Below, piece after piece: positions 16,552-25,741 of a stretch of DNA of 64,000 nucleotides. The notes beneath the pieces are model-generated. The model was not told the DNA's origin. It searched no databases and saw only the letters and a list, made by a program, of their open reading frames with translations. The stretch lies in NCBI RefSeq assembly GCF_010092985.1, contig NZ_CP048106.1, positions 1,984,001 to 2,048,000 of the forward strand, given 5' to 3'. A program made the translations under genes and the position numbers. This DNA comes from Pontibacter pudoricolor. GTDB taxonomy: Bacteria; Bacteroidota; Bacteroidia; Cytophagales; Hymenobacteraceae. Each line of letters begins with the position of its first letter. Within the stretch, counting starts at the first letter, position 1.

Positions 16552-18951
16552 ATGGAGCATTACATTTGCATACACGGGCACTTTTACCAGCCGCCCCGCG
16601 AAAACCCCTGGCTTAACGAAGTGGAGCTGCAGGAGTCGGCGCGGCCGTACCACGACTGGAACGAGCGCATTACAGACGAATGCTATGCCCGCAACTCCGC
16701 CTCCCGCATTCTGGACAACGACGGTACTATAGTTGACATTCTGAACAACTACGCCTGGATGAGCTTTAACTTCGGGCCGACGCTGCTGGAGTGGATGGAG
16801 AAAAAAGCTCCGGAAACCTACCAGGCTATACTAACCGCAGATAAAGAAAGCCAGGAGCGGTTTTCAGGACATGGCTCGGCGCTGGCACAGGTGTACAACC
16901 ACATGATTATGCCGCTGGCCAACGAGCGCGACAAACACACGCAGGTGCTCTGGGGAATTTACGACTTTAAAAAGCGTTTTAACCGCGACCCGGAAGGCAT
17001 GTGGCTCGGCGAAACGGCCGCTGACACACCTACCCTGGAAGTGCTGGCCGAACATGGTATCAAGTTTACGATCCTATCTCCGTACCAGGCCAGCAGCTAC
17101 CGCAAAATTGGGGAACAAAACTGGCACGATGCTACCAATGCGCAGATCAACCCAAACCGGCCCTACCTGGTCAACCTGCCATCAGGTAAAACTATAGTTG
17201 TATTCTTTTACAATGCGCCTATTTCGCAGGGCGTAGCGTTTGAGGGGTTGCTGCACAACGGCGAGAAGTTTAAGAACCGCTTGCTAGGCGCTTTAGACTA
17301 TAGCCACACCGAACCGCAACTACTGCACATTGCCACCGACGGCGAAACCTATGGGCACCACCACCGCTTCGGCGAGATGGCACTTTCCTATACGCTGCAC
17401 CATTTGTACAAAGATCAGCAGGCAAGGCTTACCATTTACGGCGAGTACCTGGAAAAATTCCCACCGCAGTACGAAGCCAAGATCATCGAGAAAACATCCT
17501 GGAGCTGTATTCATGGAGTAGAGCGATGGCAGAGTGACTGTGGCTGCAATACTGGCGGACATCCCGGGTGGAACCAGAAATGGCGCAAACCTTTACGCCA
17601 GGCTTTCGATTGGCTGCGCAACGAACTGGAACCGCTTTATACTACTCAAATGCAGCAACTCGGGGCCGATCCGTGGCAGAGTCGCAACGATTACATACAG
17701 GTCATCTCCGACAGGTCAGAAGCAAACGTGAAGGCATTTATCCGGGCCCATACTTCGCGGGAGCTAACTACAGAAGAGCAGCGCACTTTTCTGAAATTAC
17801 TGGAAATGCAGTACCATGCCTTGCTGATGTATACCAGTTGCGGCTGGTTTTTTGATGAAGTTACCGGCATCGAAACCATGCAGGATATACTGTATGCCAC
17901 CCGTGCCCTGCAGCTTGCCCAAAGTATTAGCAACAAAGATTACGAAGCTACTTTTCTGCAGTACTTAGCCCAGGCTGAGAGTAATGAAGATGACTATAAG
18001 AATGCAGCTGAAGCGTACAAGGCCATCGCCAAAACCACCATGCTCGACCTGTTGCGCGTGGGTGCCCATTTTGCTGTTTCATCCCTGTTTTCAGATTATG
18101 CAAAAGAGAGCAAACTTTATTGCTATAGTGTAACAACAGAGCAGCATGAGTCGGTAGAAGCCGGCCGGCAGAAACTGGCAGTTGGTCGTGCCAGGATCCG
18201 TTCCAGCATCACCTGGGATGAAGCAACTATAAGTTACGGCGTACTGCACATCGGAGATCATCAGTTGCTGGGTGGGGTGCGGGATTTCCGTGGGGATGAT
18301 GCCTTCCAGCAGATGTACAGCGAAATGGAAGATGCTTTCAGCAAGGGGATGATCTCGGAAGTGATCATGCTGCTGGACAAGCATTTTGAGTCGCATAACT
18401 ACTCTTTCTGGCACCTGTTCCGCGACGACCAGAACCGGATTCTGAACAAAGTACTGGGCTACACCATGCATGCCATTGAAGGCGATTTTGAGCAGGTATA
18501 CTATAACAACTACCCCCTGATGGCTGCCATGCATACACTAAATGTAACGCTTCCGCGACCTTTAAAGGTAATTGTGGAATACATGCTGAACAAGAAGATG
18601 CTGGACGAAGTGAACGCGGAAACGCCGGATCTGGCAGAAATGCAGCGCCTGAACGAACAGGCAAAACGCATGCAGCTCACCTTCGACAGGGAACAGCTCA
18701 CTTTTGCCATTTCGCAGCGGATGGAGCACTTTATGCGGCAACTGGAGCAGGACTCAGAAAATCTGCGGTTGATGAAAAAATTGAATGAGCTACTTCCTGC
18801 GCTGCACACCACTACCCTGCAACCAGACCTTTGGCAGGCACAGAACATTGCCTTCCGGCTGAAGCAGCAACACTACGCCAAACACCCTACCGACTCCGAA
18901 TGTAGCAAATTATTTACCGCGCTATACGACAACTTAAATCTGAAAGTATAA
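16552..18951 (+). CDS. GH57 family protein with DUF3536, probable alpha-glucan enzyme
   Basis: 799 aa. The N-terminal 320 residues are a GH57 domain: HGHFYQPPRENPW at the start, the GMWLGETAAD segment with the expected catalytic Glu, and ATDGETYGHHHRFGE with the expected Asp. The rest matches the DUF3536 type of long C-terminal helical region. GH57 enzymes act on alpha-glucans (amylases, 4-alpha-glucanotransferases, branching enzymes), but the DUF3536 subgroup has no activity that I can name. It lies between treZ and treY, 2 bases after one and 1 base before the other, so it is translated with the trehalose-forming pair. Its place corresponds to that of TreX in other tre operons. Confidence 0.85.
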   Translation: MEHYICIHGHFYQPPRENPWLNEVELQESARPYHDWNERITDECYARNSASRILDNDGTIVDILNNYAWMSFNFGPTLLEWMEKKAPETYQAILTADKESQERFSGHGSALAQVYNHMIMPLANERDKHTQVLWGIYDFKKRFNRDPEGMWLGETAADTPTLEVLAEHGIKFTILSPYQASSYRKIGEQNWHDATNAQINPNRPYLVNLPSGKTIVVFFYNAPISQGVAFEGLLHNGEKFKNRLLGALDYSHTEPQLLHIATDGETYGHHHRFGEMALSYTLHHLYKDQQARLTIYGEYLEKFPPQYEAKIIEKTSWSCIHGVERWQSDCGCNTGGHPGWNQKWRKPLRQAFDWLRNELEPLYTTQMQQLGADPWQSRNDYIQVISDRSEANVKAFIRAHTSRELTTEEQRTFLKLLEMQYHALLMYTSCGWFFDEVTGIETMQDILYATRALQLAQSISNKDYEATFLQYLAQAESNEDDYKNAAEAYKAIAKTTMLDLLRVGAHFAVSSLFSDYAKESKLYCYSVTTEQHESVEAGRQKLAVGRARIRSSITWDEATISYGVLHIGDHQLLGGVRDFRGDDAFQQMYSEMEDAFSKGMISEVIMLLDKHFESHNYSFWHLFRDDQNRILNKVLGYTMHAIEGDFEQVYYNNYPLMAAMHTLNVTLPRPLKVIVEYMLNKKMLDEVNAETPDLAEMQRLNEQAKRMQLTFDREQLTFAISQRMEHFMRQLEQDSENLRLMKKLNELLPALHTTTLQPDLWQAQNIAFRLKQQHYAKHPTDSECSKLFTALYDNLNLKV

Positions 18952-18952
18952 T

Positions 18953-21646
18953 ATGACCTATATACCACTGGCCACTTACCGTCTGCAGCTTTCGCCGAAC
19001 CTGAAGTTAAAGGAAGTAAAGGCACTGATTCCGTACCTGAACGACCTGGGCATCAGTACCATTTATGCTGCTCCGTTTTTTACCCCCGCGCCCGGCAGCG
19101 AGCATGGCTACGATGTGGTGAATCCGCACCAGATAAACCCGGAAATTGGAACCCCGGAGGAGCTGGAAGAAATTGCCGAAGAACTGCGGAGGTACAACAT
19201 GGGTTGGCTGCAGGATATTGTACCAAACCATATGGCCTATCATACCACCAACGTATGGCTGATGGATGTGCTGGAAAAAGGGCAGAAATCCAACTTCTTT
19301 ACTTTCTTCGACATCAACTTTGCACACCCGGAGTTTGAAGGAAAAGTGATGGTTCCGTTCCTGGGCGAGCCGCTGGAAAAAGTGCTGGAGCAAAACCAAT
19401 TAAAGCTTACGTTTGATGAGGCCGGCTTCCATATCGCTTACTTCGACAATGTGTACCCGGCAAGCATTAACTCCTATCCTTACCTGCTGCAGAAACTGGC
19501 TGATGCTTCCGGTGATCAAACTATAAAAGAACACCTGCAGCACCTGGAGCAAACTATAGCATCGGATAAAATTGACATTGCACGCTGGCAACAGGCAAAA
19601 CAGGCCCTGCATTCAACTATAAACGGCAGCGCAGCCTTAGCGAACTTGCTGGAAACTATAAATGCAGATCAGAAGCAGTTAGAAGAGTTACTTAATCTAC
19701 AGTTCTTTAAATTATGTTTCTGGCAGGAGTCGCAGCAGAAAATAAATTACCGCCGCTTTTTTACGGTAAACGACCTGATCTGCCTGAGCATCGAGAAGCC
19801 GGAGGTTTTTGAAAAATATCACCATTTCATCAGGCAGCTTTGTAACCAGGGGTTGGTGCAGGGCCTGCGCGTAGACCACGTCGACGGCCTTTTTGATCCT
19901 GACAAGTACTTGCAGCAACTGCGCGAAATGACCGGCAATGACAAGTACATTGTAGTAGAAAAGATACTGGAAGGCGAAGAAGTGATACCGGATTACTGGC
20001 CGATACAAGGAAACTCGGGTTACGACTTTTTAGCCTGGGCCAGCAATATTATGACCGACCCTGCAGGCAAGGAAAAATTAACCGAAGTATACCAGCGCCT
20101 TGTACCCACTGCCACCACTGATTACGAAAAACTGGTATTCGATAAAAAGCTGTTTATACTGGAAAAACGCATGCAGGGCGAACTCCAAAACATGCTGCGC
20201 CTGCTGCAACACCTGCAAATTGTGCCGGAAGAGGCCGAAGAGACCTGGTACCATGCACTGGCCGTATGGCTGGCATCTTTTCCGGTTTACCGCGTGTATG
20301 GCAACAGCTTTCCCCTACCGGATATGGCACACGAGGTGATTGAAAAAACGTATGCAACTGCGCTCGAAAAAGCACCAGAACGCCGGGAACAGCTCAATGC
20401 AATCCGTAAAGTTTATCAGCCTGATTTGAGTGAACCGGAAGACCTGCTGCGTGACAAACTATACTTTGTGATGCGGAGTCAGCAGTTTACGGGCCCCCTG
20501 GCAGCTAAAGGGGTGGAAGATACTACCTTCTACAACTATAATCGCCTGCTCTCGCTCAACGAAGTAGGTAACAGTCCGGAAATATTTCACCTGCCGCCTG
20601 CGCGTTTTCATGAGCACATGCAGCGCCGGCAACAGCATTTTCCGCACTCCATAAACGGTACTGCCACCCACGATACCAAACGCGGCGAAGACGCCCGCAT
20701 GCGTATCAGCGTCATCAGCGAACTGCCCGAAGAATGGGAAAAAACCGTGCAGCAGTGGATGGATTTCGCCGTGGATGTAGCCCCCGGCATGGTGCCGCGC
20801 CGCAACGACCTGTACTTTATTTTCCAGGCGCTGCTGGGGGTGGTGCCGATGGATGAAACTATAGACGATGCCCTGATTGAGCGGTTGCAGGAATACATTA
20901 CCAAAGCCCTGCGCGAAACCAAAGCCCGCACCAACTGGACCAACCCGAACGAGGAATACGAAGAAGCCACCAAAGAACTTGCCCAGAAGCTCCTCAAAAA
21001 CAAGCACTTCCTGGAGATGTTTCTACCGTTCTTCCGCAAGCTGTCGCGTTATGGCTGGCTCTATAGTTTAAACCAGTTGCTGCTAAAGCTTACCTGCCCC
21101 GGCGTACCCGATATTTACCAGGGCTGCGAGTTCTGGGACCTGAGCCTAGTAGACCCCGATAACCGACGGAAAGTAGACTATAGTTTGCGACAAATTTCGC
21201 TGGATGAACTGCAGGCTGCTGCAACAGGGGACCAGACAAAACTACACCAGCAACTGCTGAAAGAACCTGAAAATGGAAAGGTAAAACTATACCTGCTGAT
21301 CAGAACGCTTGCAGTGCGCAATAACTTCCGTGAGGTATTTGAACAAGGCGACTACCTGCCGCTTCAGGCTGCCGGAAAGAATAAAGAGCATGTGTTGGCA
21401 TTTGCCAGAAAACACAAAAACCAATGGGCTATAGTTGCTGTGCCGCTGCTACTGACGAAACTGACAGATGAAAAAGATTTACCGTTGGGTAAGAAAGTTT
21501 GGGCAGATACCGAGCTTGTACTTCCGGATGGTGCACCGCAGCAATGGAAGGATGAACTGGGCAATCGCCAGCTCACGGGTAAACTAAGTTTAGCTGATCT
21601 CACAGAAACACTCCCTGTTGTACTCTTAACCGGAACAAAAGCATGA
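18953..21646 (+). CDS. treY: Malto-oligosyltrehalose synthase
   Basis: 897 aa. It turns the reducing-end alpha-1,4 bond of maltodextrin into an alpha,alpha-1,1 bond, making the TreZ substrate. The start IPLATYRLQLSP and the segments STIYAAPFFTPAPGSEHGYDVV and DIVPNHM are typical. The barrel residues are present: Asp in GLRVDHVDGLFDP, Glu in IVVEKILEGEE and Asp in NGTATHDTKRGEDARMR. Length is normal for the longer bacterial form. The gene begins 1 base after the GH57 gene, and its stop overlaps the malQ start in ATGA. Confidence 0.95.
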   Translation: MTYIPLATYRLQLSPNLKLKEVKALIPYLNDLGISTIYAAPFFTPAPGSEHGYDVVNPHQINPEIGTPEELEEIAEELRRYNMGWLQDIVPNHMAYHTTNVWLMDVLEKGQKSNFFTFFDINFAHPEFEGKVMVPFLGEPLEKVLEQNQLKLTFDEAGFHIAYFDNVYPASINSYPYLLQKLADASGDQTIKEHLQHLEQTIASDKIDIARWQQAKQALHSTINGSAALANLLETINADQKQLEELLNLQFFKLCFWQESQQKINYRRFFTVNDLICLSIEKPEVFEKYHHFIRQLCNQGLVQGLRVDHVDGLFDPDKYLQQLREMTGNDKYIVVEKILEGEEVIPDYWPIQGNSGYDFLAWASNIMTDPAGKEKLTEVYQRLVPTATTDYEKLVFDKKLFILEKRMQGELQNMLRLLQHLQIVPEEAEETWYHALAVWLASFPVYRVYGNSFPLPDMAHEVIEKTYATALEKAPERREQLNAIRKVYQPDLSEPEDLLRDKLYFVMRSQQFTGPLAAKGVEDTTFYNYNRLLSLNEVGNSPEIFHLPPARFHEHMQRRQQHFPHSINGTATHDTKRGEDARMRISVISELPEEWEKTVQQWMDFAVDVAPGMVPRRNDLYFIFQALLGVVPMDETIDDALIERLQEYITKALRETKARTNWTNPNEEYEEATKELAQKLLKNKHFLEMFLPFFRKLSRYGWLYSLNQLLLKLTCPGVPDIYQGCEFWDLSLVDPDNRRKVDYSLRQISLDELQAAATGDQTKLHQQLLKEPENGKVKLYLLIRTLAVRNNFREVFEQGDYLPLQAAGKNKEHVLAFARKHKNQWAIVAVPLLLTKLTDEKDLPLGKKVWADTELVLPDGAPQQWKDELGNRQLTGKLSLADLTETLPVVLLTGTKA

Positions 21647-23157
21647 TCATACCACATCGCAGCTGCGGAATACTTCTTCACATCACATCGCTCCCATCCA
21701 AATATGGCATCGGCGATCTGGGCCCGGAAGCCTATACATTTGCCGACCAGCTCGAAGCAGCCGGACAGCGCTACTGGCAGATTCTCCCCCTAAATCCCAC
21801 TGAGACCGGCATGGGAAATTCACCCTATAGCAGCCATTCTGCCTTTGCCGGAAACCCGTTGTTGCTTAGTCCCGATTTGCTGGTAGAAGATGGCCTGCTG
21901 GAGAAAAAAGACCTGAAGCATGACTATAGTTTTCCTGATGATAAGGTTGACTATGAAGCGGCAACAGCGTTCAAAAGAGAAATATGGAAGAAAGCTTTTG
22001 ACAACTACAAATCCAATGGATCAAGAGGGCTTGAGAAGGAATTTGAGGCTTTCCGTCGGGAGCATAGCGCCTGGCTCGAAGACTATAGCCAGTTTGTTGT
22101 TTTCCAGGCGCACTTCGACCATAATGCCTGGGCAAAATGGGATAAAGTTATTAAAACAAGGAAACCCATTGCCATAAAAGCCCTGGCCTCTGACCTCGCT
22201 GATGAAATAGAAAAGGAGCAATTTTTACAATTTTTGTTTTACAGGCAGTGGGAGAACCTGAAACAGTATTGCCACCGGAAAGACATTCATTTTATTGGAG
22301 ACATGCCTTTTTATGTAAGCTACGACAGTGCTGATGTTTGGGCGAATCCAGAATATTTTAAATTAGACAAAGACGAAAAGCCGAGTGCCGTGTCGGGAGT
22401 GCCGCCGGACTTTTTCAGTGAGACAGGGCAGTTGTGGGGTACCCCGGTTTACAACTGGAAAGCCCTGGCCAAACACAACTACGACTGGTGGCTGCGCCGC
22501 ATCGACCATAACCTGCAACTTTTCAGTCTGCTGCGCCTGGACCATTTTCGGGCTTTTTCTGCCTACTGGGAAGTACCTGCCACTGAAGAGACTGCCATCA
22601 ACGGCAAATGGGTGAAATCGCCGGGCAAAGAATTGCTCACGCTCATCAGGCACCACCACCCCGAAATGCCTATTATTGCCGAAGACCTGGGAGAAATAGA
22701 CCAGCCGGTACGCGACCTGATCAAAGCGTTTGACCTACCCGGCATGCTGGTTTTGTTGTTCGCTTTCGAGAGTAATGAACATGCGTTTGAGAGTTCGTTT
22801 CTGCCACACAACCATACGCCAAACAGCGTGGTGTACACTGGCACCCACGACAACGCAACAGTAAAAGCCTGGTACAAAGACGCCAAAGCAGCAGACCGCA
22901 AGATGTTCAGCAACTATGTGCACCAGGAAGTAACGCAGGATAATGTACACGAAGTAATGTTGCAGCTAGCCTATAGTTCTGTTTCGCGGCTGGCCATCGT
23001 TCCGATGCAGGATGTATTGGGCTTAGGCCACGAAGGCATTATGAATAAACCTTCAACTTCAAACGGCAACTGGGAGTGGCGCCTGCAGAAAAACAAGTTT
23101 AATAACAAGGTTGTGGTGTGGTTGCGAAGAATAACAGAGATTTATGGTAGAATTTAG
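21643..23157 (+). CDS. malQ: 4-alpha-glucanotransferase (amylomaltase)
   Basis: 504 aa, GH77. It moves glucan segments between maltodextrins, recycling short chains. Typical segments are present: HITSLPSKYGIGDLG, LPLNPTETGMGNSPYSS, nucleophile Asp in LLRLDHFRAF, Glu in IIAEDLGEI and Asp in YTGTHDNATV. It is the last gene of the treZ operon, overlapping treY by 4 bases. It can rework short maltodextrins left by TreY/TreZ. It is followed by the non-coding island B. Confidence 0.95.
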   Translation: MIIPHRSCGILLHITSLPSKYGIGDLGPEAYTFADQLEAAGQRYWQILPLNPTETGMGNSPYSSHSAFAGNPLLLSPDLLVEDGLLEKKDLKHDYSFPDDKVDYEAATAFKREIWKKAFDNYKSNGSRGLEKEFEAFRREHSAWLEDYSQFVVFQAHFDHNAWAKWDKVIKTRKPIAIKALASDLADEIEKEQFLQFLFYRQWENLKQYCHRKDIHFIGDMPFYVSYDSADVWANPEYFKLDKDEKPSAVSGVPPDFFSETGQLWGTPVYNWKALAKHNYDWWLRRIDHNLQLFSLLRLDHFRAFSAYWEVPATEETAINGKWVKSPGKELLTLIRHHHPEMPIIAEDLGEIDQPVRDLIKAFDLPGMLVLLFAFESNEHAFESSFLPHNHTPNSVVYTGTHDNATVKAWYKDAKAADRKMFSNYVHQEVTQDNVHEVMLQLAYSSVSRLAIVPMQDVLGLGHEGIMNKPSTSNGNWEWRLQKNKFNNKVVVWLRRITEIYGRI

Positions 23158-23335
23158 GTTATCTCTTGTTTTCATGAGTGATGTTTAGGAGGGCTTGTGA
23201 ATATTATAGTTGCTGGACTTCTCCTACCCTTCCCTTTTAAAGTGGGGAAGGAACTCCTGTAATTACCTTTTGCTTTCCCTATTGTCATTCTGAGCGGTAG
23301 CTGAGGGATATTATGTGTTCTATAGTTTCTCTATT

Positions 23336-23710
23336 GTCATTTCGAACAGCGTGAGAAATCTGGGTTCTATAGTTTGATAGATTACTCTTTGAACCAAGCC
23401 TTTTCCTCCATAGCCTTCTTTAATCCAGGGAGCTCTACTTACCCATCGTTTCAATTTAGCTTTGGTGCCCTCACGGCCGGGAGGCCCCGTCTTGGGGGTA
23501 GGGGCCCTCGATAAGGGCATCGCGCTGCTGCTTTCTTGCTACACTCGTACCTCGGGTTGCCTGGCGGCACCGCAACAAAGCAAAGGCGCTCAACCCAAAG
23601 ACTGCGATCCGTTCGATAGCTATAGTTCGTCTTTAGTTGAACAGCTATAGTTGCATCGCCTTACCGTGGTTGTAGTTCCGGAGGGACAGGTCGCGACCTG
23701 TCCGATCATG
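23336..23710 (-). mobile_element. MITE-like non-coding unit, copy B (one terminal repeat)
   Basis: Reverse-complement copy of the units at 2030-2477 and 57378-57776. The terminal repeat GTCATTTCGAAC...GAGAAATCTG (23336-23366), the GAGCTCCCTGGATT segment, the core and the 20-bp palindrome (23684-23703) are all present. No matching second terminal repeat is found beyond the palindrome, so this copy is truncated or rearranged at that end. Confidence 0.55.
23460..23600 (-). ncRNA. Candidate structured RNA or ssDNA core, copy B
   Basis: Minus-strand copy of the core at 2183-2303. P1 is CCAAAG (23595-23600) with CTTTGG (23460-23465). The 11-bp P2 stem is 23529-23539 with 23572-23582, with the mismatch at the same position as in copy A. 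P3 is GGGCA (23515-23519) with TGCCC (23466-23470). One small hairpin has a mismatch relative to copy A. About 20 extra bases (23494-23514) sit inside P3 and match bases 56921-56943 of island C. Confidence 0.5.
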
Positions 23711-23931
23711 GTCTGTAAATATAAGACTATAAAACCAACTATAGCAATAGACGAATTCCCCTCCCGGGAGGGGGCAGGAGTGGGTTAAAACAGCAACTAT
23801 AAAACTAAAACATAAACTATAACAGTGACTGAAAAAACTCCCTTCCTTATAAATTAAAGGGTGATTGGGCATTGTAAACTATAAACTCCGATTCAACGAT
23901 AAAAACCAGGCATCCTTTTTATTTACAGCCA

Positions 23932-23964
23932 AAAAGGAGATGAACTCTCGGCTCATCTCCTTTT
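23932..23964. terminator. Bidirectional rho-independent terminator
   Basis: AAAAGGAGATGA (23932-23943) pairs perfectly with TCATCTCCTTTT (23953-23964) around a 9-base loop, with A and T tracts on the two sides. It ends the minus-strand TerB-like gene. Confidence 0.85.
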
Positions 23965-23988
23965 AAAAATAAATCCTGAGCTGTTAAC

Positions 23989-24789
23989 TTACCAACCGGA
24001 AGTTCTGCGTTTACCTCCTCCTAAAATACCGCCCAGTAAACCACCAAGTCCGCCAGAGTTCATGGTGCCGTAGCCTTTCCGCCCGTTCAGGCCGCCGAGT
24101 ATAGATATGATGGAACCGAGTCCGCCACCTCGGCTCATACCGCCTCCCATCATGCCACCACCACCCATAGCACCACCTAATAAACCTCCGAGCAGGCCAC
24201 CGCCTATTCCGCCCATCCTACTGCCACCCCGGCGTCGCATCATACTGGATAACACAATCGGGGCAAGAATACCTAACATGCCAGTTACCATAGCCGGTGA
24301 GATACCTGCATTTTTGAACATGTCTCCAAAACCACTTTTATTCAGAAAAGAATTTGATGTCGGGTCTTCACCATGCTGCTTTGCTTCATCCGCTTTATCT
24401 ACAAACTCATCTAAAATGCTGTATTGCTTCTGGTCGATGCCCAGGTAGTCAGCCACATCTTTAATGCGTTGCTGTTCGTCCTGCGTGTATTGTCCGTCGG
24501 CTTTGGCAAAACTGATGATGTCTGTAACAAATGAGAAGCGCAGCTGGCTTGTTTTAAGCACATCGAGGCATTTCTCCAGGTTTATTTTATCCGGGTTTTT
24601 AGCGATATAGGCTACTTCCTGCTGCACGTTCTGAGGTAGTTCAGCGGCTTCGGCCATCATCTGTAAAAACTGCAGTTCCTCGTCGGTTGTTTTACCGTCG
24701 GCAGAGGCCATAATGGCAAGTGCTCCGAAGTATGCCCCTTTTTCTTCCTGGGAGTAATCTTTAAGTAAAGTAGTCTGTTCCTGTTCCAT
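23989..24789 (-). CDS. TerB-like (tellurite-resistance domain) protein with Gly/Met-rich tail
   Basis: 266 aa. Residues 10-140 are helical and acidic with two repeats of the TerB pattern, GALAIMASADGKTTDEELQFL and ISFAKADGQYTQDEQQRIKDV. A hydrophobic segment follows (AMVTGMLGILAPIVLSS, about 168-184), then a tail of roughly 80 residues almost wholly Gly, Met, Leu and Arg (GGGLLGGLLGGAMGGGGMMGG). TerB-like domains are linked to metal or stress responses, but no direct function can be given. The tail is low complexity and may mediate self-association. The gene stands alone between two terminators. Confidence 0.7.
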   Translation of the reverse strand: MEQEQTTLLKDYSQEEKGAYFGALAIMASADGKTTDEELQFLQMMAEAAELPQNVQQEVAYIAKNPDKINLEKCLDVLKTSQLRFSFVTDIISFAKADGQYTQDEQQRIKDVADYLGIDQKQYSILDEFVDKADEAKQHGEDPTSNSFLNKSGFGDMFKNAGISPAMVTGMLGILAPIVLSSMMRRRGGSRMGGIGGGLLGGLLGGAMGGGGMMGGGMSRGGGLGSIISILGGLNGRKGYGTMNSGGLGGLLGGILGGGKRRTSGW

Positions 24790-24875
24790 AGCTTTTGTTT
24801 GTGTGGTTCAGTAATAACGGCTGCTATAGTTGATGGGTTTATTTAAGCTATAGGCTAAGGCACGCACAAACAAAA

Positions 24876-24904
24876 AATCCCCGACCAAAAAATAGCCGGG
24901 GATT
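24876..24904 (-). terminator. Rho-independent terminator of the pirin gene
   Basis: Stem AATCCCCG (24876-24883) with CGGGGATT (24897-24904). On the minus strand it is followed by a run of six T residues. It lies 24 bases beyond the pirin stop. Confidence 0.8.
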
Positions 24905-24927
24905 CCACTTTTAGCCAAAGGTAATTA

Positions 24928-25641
24928 TTAGTTCATCGGTATTTCCATCAGCAGCAATTCTGCATCTGATGAAGCTTTTATAGTTATAGTATGAATATCA
25001 GAAACACCCAACCCATCACGCTTGTTTAGCATTTCGCCTTCAATTTCTACTTCGCCTTCCAGCACAAAAGCATACACACCATTGCCGTTCTTATGCAGTT
25101 TATAGTCTTCCGCAAAACCCGATTTCAGTGTACCCAAAGTAAACCAGGCATCCTGGTTAATCCAGATACTTTCTGCGTCTTTTTCCGGAGAAACAACCGT
25201 TTGTAGTTTATTCTGTCGCTCGGCTGGGTTAAAGGTTTTCTGCTCGTAACGGGGCTTTATGTTCTGCTCTTTCGGGAATACCCAGATCTGCAGAAATTTT
25301 ACCTGGTCTGTTTTAGAGTTGTTGAACTCCGAGTGCGTTAACCCACTCCCCGCCGACATGATCTGAACATCGTTTGTCCGGATAACTTCTTTGTTGCCGG
25401 CGCTGTCCTGGTGCGCCAGTTCGCCTGATAACGGAATAGAGATGATCTCCATGTTATCGTGCGGATGTGCACCAAAGCCCATGCCCGGAGCCACTATATC
25501 ATCGTTCAGCACACGCAGCAACCCAAAATTCATGCGCTCAGGGTTATAGTAACCTGCAAAACTGAAGGTATGGTGCGAGTCGAGCCAGCCATGGTTGGCG
25601 CGGCCTCTTGTGTTAGCTTTATGAATTACTTTTCTGCTCAT
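24928..25641 (-). CDS. Pirin family bicupin protein
   Basis: 237 aa, the size of YhaK-type pirins. The N-terminal cupin carries the metal-site segment GFGAHPHDNMEIISI with Glu farther on, preceded by RANHGWLDSHHTFSFAGYYNP; SAGSGLTHSEFN follows. Family members are Fe(II)-type bicupins, some with quercetin 2,3-dioxygenase activity, and often respond to oxidative or electrophile stress. The promoter region holds a -7 element and a motif shared with the nitroreductase gene at 41746, which suggests redox control. It is followed by its own terminator. Confidence 0.9.
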   Translation of the reverse strand: MSRKVIHKANTRGRANHGWLDSHHTFSFAGYYNPERMNFGLLRVLNDDIVAPGMGFGAHPHDNMEIISIPLSGELAHQDSAGNKEVIRTNDVQIMSAGSGLTHSEFNNSKTDQVKFLQIWVFPKEQNIKPRYEQKTFNPAERQNKLQTVVSPEKDAESIWINQDAWFTLGTLKSGFAEDYKLHKNGNGVYAFVLEGEVEIEGEMLNKRDGLGVSDIHTITIKASSDAELLLMEIPMN

Positions 25642-25726
25642 CGTTGTGTTGCTTAGTTCCAGGTACCGCTAAATACCATTCCCATTAATGGCTTAAAGCA
25701 TTATAACCTGTTTCAGATTATCGGAA

Positions 25727-25734
25727 CAAAGATA
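25727..25734 (-). promoter_or_regulatory. Bacteroidota -7 element of the pirin gene
   Basis: On the minus strand it reads TATCTTTG, matching TAnnTTTG, 86 bases before the pirin start codon. No clear -33 TTG was found at the usual distance. Confidence 0.5.
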
Positions 25735-25741
25735 CAATTTT

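Larger units (their letters stand above)
23158..23930. repeat. Non-coding repeat island B
   Basis: About 770 bases between malQ and the TerB-like gene, without a credible gene. It holds a GTCATTCTGAGCG repeat near 23284, one end of the MITE-like unit (23336), its inverted core, the GGACAGGTCGCGACCTGTCC palindrome (23684-23703) and a CCCCTCCCGGGAGGGG hairpin region near 23758-23775. The order is the reverse complement of part of island A. Confidence 0.8.

Noticed and set aside
20459..21007. 182-codon frame antisense to treY
   Set aside because: Shadow of a GC-rich coding frame; the treY frame is fully supported by catalytic motifs.
23320..23520. 66-codon minus-strand frame across island B, and a 62-codon plus-strand frame at 23462
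   Set aside because: They run across repeat sequence whose other copies have stops or frameshifts, and the same bases are explained better by the conserved fold.
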